Positions 52,932 through 63,309 of a stretch of 64,000 bases of DNA are shown here, one piece after another; position 1 is the stretch's first letter; each line of letters begins with the position of its first letter. The stretch covers positions 16,554 to 80,553 of IMG/VR virus record IMGVR_UViG_3300023240_001391, one strand, 5' to 3'. A program made the translations under genes and the position numbers. This stretch comes from a virus. Under the pieces are notes generated by a model. The model did no database searches and was not told the DNA's origin. It was given only the letters and a program-made list of their open reading frames with translations.

Positions 52932-53372
52932 ATGAAAGTATCGAAATTTAAGCAAATAATTGAAAACGCAGTAAAAAAGGCAGTGAAAGAGGAAATGAAA
53001 TCTTTTTTAAATGAAATTGCCAAACCATCTGATGATGACATCATAGATGGTATAACTGATCAATCGGGTAATCAATTAATTGAAAACGAAAATATAAAAG
53101 AACAGAAGTTTGCTGCAAACTCGACTTTAAATCGAATGCTAAACGAAACTTATATTCAAAATGAATGGAAAGATGTAAATGGCGAAGGTGGTCTTACATC
53201 AAAAAATGCAATGTCTTTTGATAAGAATGGTGTAACACAATCAATACCAACTAACGACATAGATGGTCGGCCTGTGGATGTAGAATCTTTACCAGATGGT
53301 GTTAAAAATATGTTCACTAAGGATTATTCAAAAATATTGAAAAAATCTAAAGAAAGAAGTTTAAGTAAATAA
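52932..53372 (+). CDS. Hypothetical virion-associated protein
   Basis: A 146-residue charged protein with an N-terminal helix of alternating Lys and Glu (KQIIENAVKKAVKEEMKSFL). Proteins of this start are common in large phages next to baseplate genes. Function unknown. Confidence 0.65.
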   Translation: MKVSKFKQIIENAVKKAVKEEMKSFLNEIAKPSDDDIIDGITDQSGNQLIENENIKEQKFAANSTLNRMLNETYIQNEWKDVNGEGGLTSKNAMSFDKNGVTQSIPTNDIDGRPVDVESLPDGVKNMFTKDYSKILKKSKERSLSK

Positions 53373-53382
53373 AGGATAACTA

Positions 53383-53820
53383 ATGGCTAGACGTAAGGAA
53401 TATTTTTATGATCCTATTGATTTAAAGAAAGACACAGCAGTTGGTATTACTTTGCCATTTGGTAAAAAATCTGGACTTTTTAAACTAAGTTATACTACTG
53501 AGGAACAAGCTGTGTCAAATCTTAAAAACTTACTTCTTACCAAAAAAGGTGAGAGACCCTTTCAGCCTGAATTTGGTAGTAGGATTTATGAATTGTTATT
53601 TGAGCAATTAACACCAGATATTGAAAATGACTTAAATGAAAACATTAGAGAGGATATTGAATTTTGGCTACCATATATTATAGTAAGTGAATTACAAGCC
53701 ACAATTATTGAAGATAAAAATTACGTTAAAGTAAAATTAAGATTTCGAGTTACAGAACAGGGAGCTAATCAGCAGATAATTATATTAGTAGATTCATCTG
53801 GGTTTGTAAATATAGAGTAA
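53383..53820 (+). CDS. Baseplate wedge protein, gp25-like
   Basis: A 145-residue protein. DTAVGITLPFGKKSGLFKLS, TKKGERPFQPEFGSRIYELL (the conserved E-R-P/EPR block) and the C-terminal IIVSELQATIIEDKN follow T4 gp25 and its type VI secretion homologue TssE. It joins the sheath to the wedge. Confidence 0.9.
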   Translation: MARRKEYFYDPIDLKKDTAVGITLPFGKKSGLFKLSYTTEEQAVSNLKNLLLTKKGERPFQPEFGSRIYELLFEQLTPDIENDLNENIREDIEFWLPYIIVSELQATIIEDKNYVKVKLRFRVTEQGANQQIIILVDSSGFVNIE

Positions 53821-53832
53821 TGGAGATTATAA

Positions 53833-55764
53833 ATGGTAAATGATAATAAATTAGTAAATAAAGATGTACGGTTAATAGGTAGAGATTTCGGTCAATTTAG
53901 AAAATTGCTAATCGAGTTTTCTAAAAACTATTTTCCAAATACGTATAATGATTTTAATGAATCATCCCCTGGTATGATGTTTATTGAAATGGCATCGTAC
54001 ATCGGTGATGTCCTATCATTTTATACAGATACGCAGTTAAGAGAATCGTTAATTACCAATGCGGAAGAACGATCAAATGTATTTAATTTAGCCTCTGCAT
54101 ATGGGTATAAACCCAAAAATGTGGTACAATCTACAGTTGAATTAGAAATATATCAATTAGTTCCTGCAATCGGAACTGGGGATGATGTTAAGCCTGATTT
54201 TAGATACGCACTAACAGTTAACCCTAAAATGGCAGTGGGGTCTACTCAATTTAGGAATACTGAATTTAGAACTATAAAATCAGTCGATTTCTCAAAATCA
54301 TCCTCATTTGACCCTACTGAGATATCAGTTTATCAAATAGATGATTCGACAAATGAACCAATATATTATTTACTTAAAAAGAAAGTAAATGCTGTCAGTG
54401 GTCGTGAAGTTGAATTACAATACACATTCGATAATCCACGAATATATGATAAGATTCGTATCAATGAAGAGAATATTATAGGTATAAAATCCATCATCGA
54501 TTCAGATGGTGATAGTTGGACTGAGGTTCCATACTTAGCACAAGATACTGTATTTGAGCAAGTAACTAATGATGATGAAAATTCTACAAACTTACATCAG
54601 TATAATGATCAGACTCCATATTTATTGAGGTTAAACCGAGTTCCAAAACGATTTATTACAAGGTTTGATGATTCTGATGAATTAGTCATACAATTTGGAG
54701 CGGGTGTATCAGCAAATGCCGATGAAGAAATTCTACCAAATCCTGACAATGTTGGGTCGGCTCTATATAATGCCACATCAAATATAGACCAAGGCATAGA
54801 TCCATCTAACTTCTTATATACAAAAACGTATGGAGCAGCACCATCAAACACCACATTAACAGTGACATATCTAATAGGTAATGGGGTTCAGGACAATGTA
54901 CCTCAGAAAGATTTAACTACTATTATAGGTAGAACGTTTGGAAATGATAATACTTCTCAGTTAGATTCTAACCTATTAAGGTTTTCTCAAAAATCATTAG
55001 CAGTATCAAATCCTAAACCAGCACGTGGTGCTAGGAGTGAGGAAACTCTTGATGAGATAAGAAATAATGCTATGGCATATTTCGGAGCACAGAATAGAAG
55101 TGTTACTAAAGAAGATTATGTTATGAGGTGTTATTCACTACCACCCCAATTTGGTTCAATTTCTAAAGCACATCTGATTCAAGATTATAAACTACGTACT
55201 GATTTAAGTAATAGTTCGATTGGTGATGAAATATTAAACCCATTAGCACTTAATCTATATACATTGGGATTTGATAGTAACAAAAAGTTAACTCAATTAA
55301 ATTTAGCGACTAAAACTAATTTAAAAAATTACATATCACACTATAGATTATTAACTGATGCGGTTAATATTAAAGATGCCTACATAGTTAACATAGCAAT
55401 TGATTTTGAGATAATAGTGTTACCTAATCATAATTCAAATGAAGTTTTATTGAAATGTATTGATAAATTAAAAAAATACTTTAATATTGATAATTGGTCT
55501 GTAGGTCAGCCTATTAATATATCTAAATTATATGTTTTGTTGGATGGTGTTTCTGGTGTACAAACTGTAGTTAGACCTAATAACAACGAACAGGGTGGTT
55601 TACGTATTACTAATAAGTATAATGGTAATTATTCACCCAATAAATATAGTATATCCAATGCTACTAAGAATGGGATAGTATATCCACCAAAAGATCCATC
55701 AATATTTGAAATTAAATTCCCAGATACCGACATTAGAGGAAGAGTGGTATCTTTATCATTTTAA
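53833..55764 (+). CDS. Baseplate wedge protein, gp6/J-like
   Basis: A 643-residue protein. FNESSPGMMFIEMASYIGDV, YTDTQLRESLITNAEERSNV, ASAYGYKPKN and a C-terminal TVVRPNN segment are those of gp6-like wedge proteins, equal to T4 gp6 (660 residues). Forms the inner wedge ring that triggers sheath contraction. Follows gp25 by 12 bases. Confidence 0.9.
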   Translation: MVNDNKLVNKDVRLIGRDFGQFRKLLIEFSKNYFPNTYNDFNESSPGMMFIEMASYIGDVLSFYTDTQLRESLITNAEERSNVFNLASAYGYKPKNVVQSTVELEIYQLVPAIGTGDDVKPDFRYALTVNPKMAVGSTQFRNTEFRTIKSVDFSKSSSFDPTEISVYQIDDSTNEPIYYLLKKKVNAVSGREVELQYTFDNPRIYDKIRINEENIIGIKSIIDSDGDSWTEVPYLAQDTVFEQVTNDDENSTNLHQYNDQTPYLLRLNRVPKRFITRFDDSDELVIQFGAGVSANADEEILPNPDNVGSALYNATSNIDQGIDPSNFLYTKTYGAAPSNTTLTVTYLIGNGVQDNVPQKDLTTIIGRTFGNDNTSQLDSNLLRFSQKSLAVSNPKPARGARSEETLDEIRNNAMAYFGAQNRSVTKEDYVMRCYSLPPQFGSISKAHLIQDYKLRTDLSNSSIGDEILNPLALNLYTLGFDSNKKLTQLNLATKTNLKNYISHYRLLTDAVNIKDAYIVNIAIDFEIIVLPNHNSNEVLLKCIDKLKKYFNIDNWSVGQPINISKLYVLLDGVSGVQTVVRPNNNEQGGLRITNKYNGNYSPNKYSISNATKNGIVYPPKDPSIFEIKFPDTDIRGRVVSLSF

Positions 55765-55774
55765 AGGTTAAACT

Positions 55775-56878
55775 ATGATTTACAGAACACATGCACAAAA
55801 AGATTCTACAATCTACGAACAATCAGAACGTATGGATCAAAACACTGGTAATGATGAAATTTTAGAAGTAACTAAGTTCTTCGAATCTGAAATAGATTCA
55901 AATAACTTCATTGGTAATAGTCGAATTTTGATTAAATTCAACTTAACTGATATGTCATCATCTTTATCTAATAATGAAATATCTGGAAGTTCTATAAAGT
56001 ATTATTTAAATTTAACATCAACTGAGCAAAGTGAAGTTCAATCTGAATATCAATTAGATATATTCCCTTTAGTTGAAAGTTGGGATAATGGTATTGGTCA
56101 ATTCCACTATACACCGCAAGTCACAAATGGTGTGTCTTGGCGATATCGAAATGATTCTACATTATGGGATACTGGAAGTACATTATTAGATACCACATCA
56201 TCTTATTACAAATCAAATGGTGGTGGTGTTTGGTACACATCTTCAACGGTAAATACTACATCATCGCAGACATTTAATAGTTATACTAATAATTTAAGAG
56301 TTGATGTTACTGATTATGTAAATGATTGGATTAGTGGTGTTAGGGATAATAATGGATTTATTATTAAACGGCCTAATATATCTGAGACTGGTTCACTTAG
56401 ATTTGGATCATCAAAATTCTTTTCAAATGAAACCCATACAATATATGTACCGACTTTAGAAATAAATTGGGACAATACTATATTCGATACAGGCTCGTTA
56501 AATGAAGTGAATGATGTTGATCTAATACTATACCCCAAAAACTTAAATAGGTATTATAAAGAGGGATCTAAGGCAAGAATACGAGTAGTTGGGAGAGAAC
56601 GATTTAGAGAAAGAACGTTTGCTACCTCATCATTATACAATACTTTAAAGTATTTACCTGAAAGTACATACTATCAATTACGGGATGTTGAAACAAATCT
56701 AGCAATAATTCCATTCGATGATATTTATACTAAAGTGGGATGTGATTCAGATGGTAATTATTTCGACTTTTGGTTTAATACATTACAATCGGAAAGATTT
56801 TATCAGTTTGAATTTAAAGTAGTTCGTGGTAGTAAGGAAGAATATTTTGATGGGTACGTTTTTAAAGTAATACGATAG
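55775..56878 (+). CDS. DNRLRE-like baseplate or tail protein
   Basis: A 367-residue protein. NSRILIKFNLTDMSSSL, DIFPLVESWDNGIGQF and DVTDYVNDWISGVRDNNGFI are the strands and turns of the DNRLRE beta-sandwich (disaggregatase-related) found in phage tail and adhesin proteins. The C-terminal 130 residues form another beta domain. Located between gp6 and the gp7-sized gene. Confidence 0.75.
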   Translation: MIYRTHAQKDSTIYEQSERMDQNTGNDEILEVTKFFESEIDSNNFIGNSRILIKFNLTDMSSSLSNNEISGSSIKYYLNLTSTEQSEVQSEYQLDIFPLVESWDNGIGQFHYTPQVTNGVSWRYRNDSTLWDTGSTLLDTTSSYYKSNGGGVWYTSSTVNTTSSQTFNSYTNNLRVDVTDYVNDWISGVRDNNGFIIKRPNISETGSLRFGSSKFFSNETHTIYVPTLEINWDNTIFDTGSLNEVNDVDLILYPKNLNRYYKEGSKARIRVVGRERFRERTFATSSLYNTLKYLPESTYYQLRDVETNLAIIPFDDIYTKVGCDSDGNYFDFWFNTLQSERFYQFEFKVVRGSKEEYFDGYVFKVIR

Positions 56879-57874
56879 ATGGCAGATACAGTAAGAAGAA
56901 ATTCATTTAACCAAATAATATCATATACTAAATTGGATGGTGATATATCACCATACCCAAAAATGGAATTACCTGCTCAAAAATCAACGTATAGTGTAGA
57001 TTCGTTTAATAAATTTATAGATACGGATATTGATGAAATGTTAATTCCAGTTGAGGAATCTAATTTAACAGTAATAAATTTAAATATAATATCCATCTCT
57101 AACTTAGTTGATACTGATGAAACTTTAGTAAATGATTTCAATTGGAGTGGGGAGATCGTTCAGCTCGGATTTTCTTATGATGTAGGTAGTCCATCTTATT
57201 ATTATATAGAAAATGAAATTTACCATAAATTACCATCAAGTCTCATAATAAACCTTGTCGCTGAAAAGTTAGGTAAACCATTTTTCTTCAAAGTTGGAGA
57301 GGATTATGAATATAGTGATGATCCTGATAATCAATATCGATATTTAGATTATGGTCAGAATCAATATATCATATATGATGATATTGGTAGATCTCCAAAT
57401 AGGATGTACGAACGAAAAAGTTCTGGATATTTAGATAGTTTTCGACGTGGGTTAGATGTCATTCTAACTGATATAATAGTTGGTAATAATAAGGTAATGG
57501 ATCTTGATTTTATTTACGATGATAGTATTATAGTAGATTTTCAAGGTGAATCTGCTGAGTATTTTTATGGTATAGAGTTTGGAAACGATGTCTCTACCCG
57601 TGTTGAGTTTAAAAAGAGAATTGACAATAAGTTAAGGCAAACTATATTGAGACCTGAATCTGATTTAAATTATAAATTTACAAGATTAGTTGAAAATATG
57701 AACCCTAATATTGAGTTTTCATTACAATTATTATATCAAAATGGTGAAACTACTAACTTACCTTTAGATGAATTTGATAGTTCGGCATCAATTGGTACGG
57801 TTGCGTTAGGTGCTATTAATGGTAATCTAATAACGGATACATTAAAACAAATTAAAATCATAGTGAGTATATAA
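56879..57874 (+). CDS. Hypothetical tail/baseplate protein
   Basis: A 331-residue, probably beta-rich protein. The start is directly on the previous stop and the last base is shared with the next ATG. Structural by context; no family recognised. Confidence 0.7.
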   Translation: MADTVRRNSFNQIISYTKLDGDISPYPKMELPAQKSTYSVDSFNKFIDTDIDEMLIPVEESNLTVINLNIISISNLVDTDETLVNDFNWSGEIVQLGFSYDVGSPSYYYIENEIYHKLPSSLIINLVAEKLGKPFFFKVGEDYEYSDDPDNQYRYLDYGQNQYIIYDDIGRSPNRMYERKSSGYLDSFRRGLDVILTDIIVGNNKVMDLDFIYDDSIIVDFQGESAEYFYGIEFGNDVSTRVEFKKRIDNKLRQTILRPESDLNYKFTRLVENMNPNIEFSLQLLYQNGETTNLPLDEFDSSASIGTVALGAINGNLITDTLKQIKIIVSI

Positions 57875-60800
57875 TGGCAATTAATAGGTTTAGTAATAAA
57901 AATATACTGATTGATTCTAAACAACCAATAGATCATGCTCAAATTTATGATGATTCTATTTTAAATAAATTAGATATTAGTAATGTATCATTGACTGATT
58001 CGCACTTTCCACCTCAATCAAAAATTGAGTATCACATATATTCTGAAAATAACCATTTGGGTGGTTCTGAATATCCAATAAATACTAATATTAATGATGG
58101 TGCTGAGTTTGATTATACAATTGATATCAACCCAGAAAATGATGTAAGATCGAATGGTGTTGGTAATGGTAATTATACTTTAGTATATAATTTCTTAAAT
58201 ACTATGATTTCCGATATGGATATGGATAGTATTTCAGCAGATGGAACTGAGATTCAATTATCAATATCAAATCCAATCGATTCATCTAAGTTAAAATCAA
58301 TTTATGATTTTTTAAATAAACCAACTGATTTTAAACATGAATTTGCATTAAATTTTGGCAACAACGAAATAGAACCAATTGTTGGTATTTATTTTGATAA
58401 CAACAAACGTGTTGGTGAGAGTGTAAGGGATATACAATTCCCTAGAACGCGTTTTAATCAAAAGGATACTAGATTTTATCCAACTGATTCTGGTGATTGG
58501 GTAGAGGTTATTTTACCTATTCAAAAATCCGAAAGCGAATCTGAACAATCGTTATCAGAGACAGAACTACCTATTGAATTTATAACAACTGGAAGAACTG
58601 CGAGATTTGAATTAATTGTTAATGAAAATAATAATATAATCTTTCAACAGGAACTAGATGGTAATTTTAATCCTATATTTTATACAGATGATGCAGATGT
58701 TGAGGATAGAGTATCTTCAATTAGTGCAAATTTAAACTTAACAGATGATCTAAAGGGGCAACCTACTTATGCTACAGTTAGATATTTCGATAATTCATTA
58801 TTAAATCTAAATGGATTAACTAATATAATAGTTAAATTATACAGAGGAATTTCATCTGGATTAGAAAATGAACAACCATCTATTGATTTAGTACTAAGAG
58901 ATTCTTATATAGACCGTGTTTTGGTTTACCCTACAACAACTGTAGAAAAACAAACAGATTTTTCTGCACCCGATTTCGCAATTGATTCGGGGAATTATGG
59001 AAAATCACAAGGAACTTCATTAAAAAGTTGGAATGATTTATTAGATACTAACCAAATAACATCTAATCAAATAGTTAATAATAACTTTTCTAGCTCATTT
59101 GGTAATACAAAATTAAACATCGATTATACTGATTTTAAAAACTTTGTAAAATACTCATCAGCAGTAGAGCGTGTTCATAACTTTAAATATAAATTACAAT
59201 TAATTGAAAACTACGATCTTAGAATATCAACATTGGAATCTATATCGGGCTCAAATGCGATAACCAATATATCACAATCTATGAATAGGCGTGATATTCT
59301 GATCGGTGATTTAGATGGTTGGGAAAATTGGATGTATTATGAATCGACTGGATCATTATATACACATTATAGTTCATCTGCATTTACATTTGAACCGTGG
59401 CCTAAAAAATCATCATCACCTACATCATTTCCACTAAAGTTGTATACAACAACATCTTCAATAGCTGAAACTTATTTTAATGGGTTGTTATCCACTGCTA
59501 GTTACTATGATTCTACAAATGATTCAATGTTAACAAAAGTTACACCATCATCTATTGCAGAGGATGATTTAAATCAAGATTACTTACTTTTCTTAAATAT
59601 GATTGGTCAGTATTTTGATGTTGTTTGGAATTATGTTAACTCATTAACTAATATAAATTCAAGAGAAGAACATCCACTTGATGGTATGTCTGATGAATTA
59701 CTTTATAATGTTGCATCATCAATGGGGTGGCAGTTAACACACTCAAAGCAGAGAAGTGAACTTTGGAGATATTTCATAGGAACTGATAAATCAGGAAATC
59801 CCATGCAGAGTGGATCGTTGGCATCTAAATCTGAAAAGCAGATGAATAGTGAGGTGTGGCGACGAATTGTTAATAACATACCACATTTACTTAAAACAAA
59901 AGGTACCCGTAGAAGTGTAAAAGCACTTATGTCAATGTATGGTATACCACAATCATTCTTATCAATTAGAGAATATGGTGGGCCTGTAATTGATGAATCT
60001 GAAACTCAATTATATTGGGAGCATGATAAATTTGTGTATCATCTTAATTTTGATGGTGATAATTATTTAAAGACTGTTTGGGACAAGACTTCAACTTTTA
60101 ATGGATCTGATTATAGTTTTAATGAATATAAAATTCCAGATGCTATTGAATTACAATTTCAACAAAATACAAAAGATACTGTAAGTTTAATAAGTAAGGG
60201 ATCTGATTTCGCAATTATACTTGAAGAAACTGGATCATCAACTAATCGTGGTAATATTCACTTTCATTTAAGTGGTTCATCGGGATATAAATCATCATCT
60301 ATTATAGATGTTCCTTTGTTTGATAGTAAAATGTCAACTATAGTAATACAAAGAAATGTTAGTACATCCTCAATAACCACAGATAATTCATACAGCCTTA
60401 TATACAAACGTGGATTTAGAGATCAATTAACTGTAAGTACTTCATCTAAGTTAATAATAGATGGTTCGACTGAATCATCTTATAATGCGGCTTGGACATC
60501 TAGTGGTGATTTAATTATTGGTAGTGGTAGTTTACCCACCGATGGTACTACACCATCATTATGGGATAATGTCGGTTCACTATCAGGTAAGATTCAAGAA
60601 TTAAGAATTTGGGAAAATGCACTTATAGATTCAGTTATTACAGATCATACATTGGCAAGAAATATGTATAATGGTAATACACATACTTCATCATATTTTG
60701 ATTTGAAGATGCGATTTATACCAGATTCTCAATTAAAATCTATAGTGGGTACAACTGGTGTGGTATCACGGCACCCTAATCAGCAAATCTCAACTACTGA

Positions 60801-62226
60801 AAATGGTAGTATTATATCAGCATCATTATATAACTTTGAATCTGATGATTTATTAGGTGTAACTGAGGAATACTATACAAGAATCCCATCAATAGGTGCA
60901 AATAATATAATGACTAACAAAGTCAGAATTGATGACAATAATCTTTTAAAACCATTGGATTATGAAACGAGTAGTGAAATATCATTATATGATAAATCAC
61001 CAGTAGATACAAACCAAGTTGGGGTTTATCTATCAGCGACGCAGGCATATGAGGAAGATATATATAACCATACTGGTTTTTTCAAAATCGATGATTATAT
61101 TGGTAACCCTGATAACCGTGCTGGTTTCTCAGAAACATATAGAGAGTTAGATCATTTAAGACGTCGGGTATTTAAAAAATACAGTACAAAGAATTTGATT
61201 AATTCAATTATAGATATACTATCACGATATGATCTATCTGTATTTGAGCAGATTAGACAAACTATGCCAGCTAGAGTGGATTATAATTCAGGTATATTAA
61301 TAGAACCGCACATATTAGAAAGACCTAAGTTTAAATCAACATCTAATATATCATATACTGATTTAGTACGTAACGTTACATTGAATCCGATTAATAGAGA
61401 AATTAATACTGAGTTCATTAATTTAGAAACTGAAATCAATGTAAATACAACACTAACATCTGATTATAATTTATTTGAAACTGAAATAGAATCGACTGTT
61501 GATGTTGTATCTGAAAGAAATGACCTATTAGAATTTGGTGTAATTGAAGTAGTGACTCCATATAATATGGCAACTTATAAATTCACCAACCTAGTTTGGT
61601 CTCCTGGACCTGATATTGGGTATGGGATTAATTGGGTATCAAACTCTAATGGGTATTGGAATTACAAACCAATGGGGGTTGCAATTACATCAAGTCGAGT
61701 TTCGAAATACGCTCTATCGCGGATATTTCATTTTAACACAGATGAATCGGCATCCTTAAATATACCATATTCATCATCATTAGTACCATCTCAGGTATCC
61801 ACTGATTTCCTATCACTGGCTACTGCTAATCATAAATTTAATGGATGTAAAATTACATCCGACTCAATTACTACAAACTCACCAGATACTCCAGATGGTA
61901 AGCCTGTTATTGAGATATTTGAGGCTGATCCAAATGTTCTTATATATACATCACAAAAATCAAATATTGGTAATATTGATGTAGTTGCGGGAAATACTTT
62001 AACAACATTACGTATCGATGAATTGCACATAAATAAAGAAATACAATTTCAGAATCATCAAAAGTATCAAAACGAACTTAATTCATTTAATACAAACATT
62101 TCTATTTTAGAAAATATAGAATTGGCAAGAATCGCTGAATTTGATTTAATGGCGGATATTCAACTGAATAGAGATGTTGATGATAGTAAAATAAGAATCT
62201 CCGTTGATTATTTTATTAACGACTAA
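57874..62226 (+). CDS. Large baseplate wedge protein with LamG domain
   Basis: A 1450-residue protein. The middle part (about 715-935) has the strands of a LamG/concanavalin-type jellyroll ending in LSGKIQELRIWENALID. About 570-690 contains PLDGMSDELLYNVASSMGWQ and KTKGTRRSVKALMSMYGIP, a pattern of phage tail-assembly proteins of the gp7 type. The N-terminal 300 residues are beta-rich and highly acidic. T4 gp7 is 1032 residues, so the LamG insertion explains the extra length. It may contact the host surface or glycans. Confidence 0.75.
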   Translation: MAINRFSNKNILIDSKQPIDHAQIYDDSILNKLDISNVSLTDSHFPPQSKIEYHIYSENNHLGGSEYPINTNINDGAEFDYTIDINPENDVRSNGVGNGNYTLVYNFLNTMISDMDMDSISADGTEIQLSISNPIDSSKLKSIYDFLNKPTDFKHEFALNFGNNEIEPIVGIYFDNNKRVGESVRDIQFPRTRFNQKDTRFYPTDSGDWVEVILPIQKSESESEQSLSETELPIEFITTGRTARFELIVNENNNIIFQQELDGNFNPIFYTDDADVEDRVSSISANLNLTDDLKGQPTYATVRYFDNSLLNLNGLTNIIVKLYRGISSGLENEQPSIDLVLRDSYIDRVLVYPTTTVEKQTDFSAPDFAIDSGNYGKSQGTSLKSWNDLLDTNQITSNQIVNNNFSSSFGNTKLNIDYTDFKNFVKYSSAVERVHNFKYKLQLIENYDLRISTLESISGSNAITNISQSMNRRDILIGDLDGWENWMYYESTGSLYTHYSSSAFTFEPWPKKSSSPTSFPLKLYTTTSSIAETYFNGLLSTASYYDSTNDSMLTKVTPSSIAEDDLNQDYLLFLNMIGQYFDVVWNYVNSLTNINSREEHPLDGMSDELLYNVASSMGWQLTHSKQRSELWRYFIGTDKSGNPMQSGSLASKSEKQMNSEVWRRIVNNIPHLLKTKGTRRSVKALMSMYGIPQSFLSIREYGGPVIDESETQLYWEHDKFVYHLNFDGDNYLKTVWDKTSTFNGSDYSFNEYKIPDAIELQFQQNTKDTVSLISKGSDFAIILEETGSSTNRGNIHFHLSGSSGYKSSSIIDVPLFDSKMSTIVIQRNVSTSSITTDNSYSLIYKRGFRDQLTVSTSSKLIIDGSTESSYNAAWTSSGDLIIGSGSLPTDGTTPSLWDNVGSLSGKIQELRIWENALIDSVITDHTLARNMYNGNTHTSSYFDLKMRFIPDSQLKSIVGTTGVVSRHPNQQISTTENGSIISASLYNFESDDLLGVTEEYYTRIPSIGANNIMTNKVRIDDNNLLKPLDYETSSEISLYDKSPVDTNQVGVYLSATQAYEEDIYNHTGFFKIDDYIGNPDNRAGFSETYRELDHLRRRVFKKYSTKNLINSIIDILSRYDLSVFEQIRQTMPARVDYNSGILIEPHILERPKFKSTSNISYTDLVRNVTLNPINREINTEFINLETEINVNTTLTSDYNLFETEIESTVDVVSERNDLLEFGVIEVVTPYNMATYKFTNLVWSPGPDIGYGINWVSNSNGYWNYKPMGVAITSSRVSKYALSRIFHFNTDESASLNIPYSSSLVPSQVSTDFLSLATANHKFNGCKITSDSITTNSPDTPDGKPVIEIFEADPNVLIYTSQKSNIGNIDVVAGNTLTTLRIDELHINKEIQFQNHQKYQNELNSFNTNISILENIELARIAEFDLMADIQLNRDVDDSKIRISVDYFIND

Positions 62227-62237
62227 TATTTATTAAT

Positions 62238-63239
62238 ATGAGTAATGAATTACGTAAGAATTTATTTGTAAAATCTAATAACCAAATCACAATCACACCA
62301 TCTGATGAGATTAGTGATTCAGATTCTATAATTAAAATAATACAACCGATCCAAACAGAAGTTGGAAATGGTGGTATCGGTAATGTAACTAAAATAATAA
62401 AAAATATTGATCAAATCTCTAATAAAGATTTCATAAATAATTATCTAACAACACCCATTAAAAATGCTAAAGATGTAGTTGAGTTGTTAAATTCTTTAAG
62501 TGAGGGTCAATTAAAACAAATAAAAGTACAAGAGAATCGAATTAGAGATATTGAAAATAAAAGAAAAGTAGATTTTAATAATTCTAAATCGGATGAAGAA
62601 GAACGTCGTTCTTTATTTAAAAGAGAAATTGAAGTTAAGAAATTAGAAAAGAACCTTTTTATGAAACGAAATTACAAATCAATAGTTGGTGATCGATTTA
62701 TAAAAGATGGTGATGAATCTAATGTACAATCTCAAATAGTAGTTGAAATTGATCGTATCATAGATAAAAAGCAATCATTACTGAAAAAAAAAGTAGATAG
62801 ATTGCAGAGAGAAAAACTTAGAAAGGAGTTGGAATCTTCTATAAATTCAAATCCAATTATAAAGAGAATACCTTCTATGTTTTTTGAAAACGATGTACTC
62901 ACAGATCGCCGACAGAAGCTACAAATTAATCCTGAAATTTATGAAATAAGTCAGATCACTCAATTGATAAATGATGTGGAGCAATTTCAAATTCAAAACA
63001 ACAAAAGAATTATATCACATAGAGATGTTTTTGAAAATCAAGAATCTGATTTTGACACAAACCCAATATCATCACCATCTGATATATTAATTACGAAACG
63101 AAACTCAGATGATGTCAGAGTGGAGCTAGAAAAGTATAAAAAGTTAATTGAATTGAAATTAAGTTTAGATAATACAAATGAAGAACCCAGCCACATTAGT
63201 TTAAATAAACCATCACGTGGGACTGCGTTGGTAAATTAA
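62238..63239 (+). CDS. Coiled-coil structural protein
   Basis: A 333-residue protein, very charged, with coiled-coil segments over most of its length (IEVKKLEKNLFMKRNYKS; SLLKKKVDRLQREKLRKELE). Context suggests a baseplate or tail-assembly factor. No family recognised. Confidence 0.7.
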   Translation: MSNELRKNLFVKSNNQITITPSDEISDSDSIIKIIQPIQTEVGNGGIGNVTKIIKNIDQISNKDFINNYLTTPIKNAKDVVELLNSLSEGQLKQIKVQENRIRDIENKRKVDFNNSKSDEEERRSLFKREIEVKKLEKNLFMKRNYKSIVGDRFIKDGDESNVQSQIVVEIDRIIDKKQSLLKKKVDRLQREKLRKELESSINSNPIIKRIPSMFFENDVLTDRRQKLQINPEIYEISQITQLINDVEQFQIQNNKRIISHRDVFENQESDFDTNPISSPSDILITKRNSDDVRVELEKYKKLIELKLSLDNTNEEPSHISLNKPSRGTALVN

Positions 63240-63270
63240 ATCATAATCTAACGTAAAAATTATTATTTTT

Positions 63271-63280
63271 ATATTTATAG
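63271..63280 (+). promoter_or_regulatory. Candidate late promoter motif
   Basis: ATATTTATAG about 30 bases before the ATG at 63310, in the only gap of the structural block that is longer than 45 bases. Confidence 0.35.
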
Positions 63281-63309
63281 TTGTAAAACAATATATTAGG
63301 TAAAAACAT

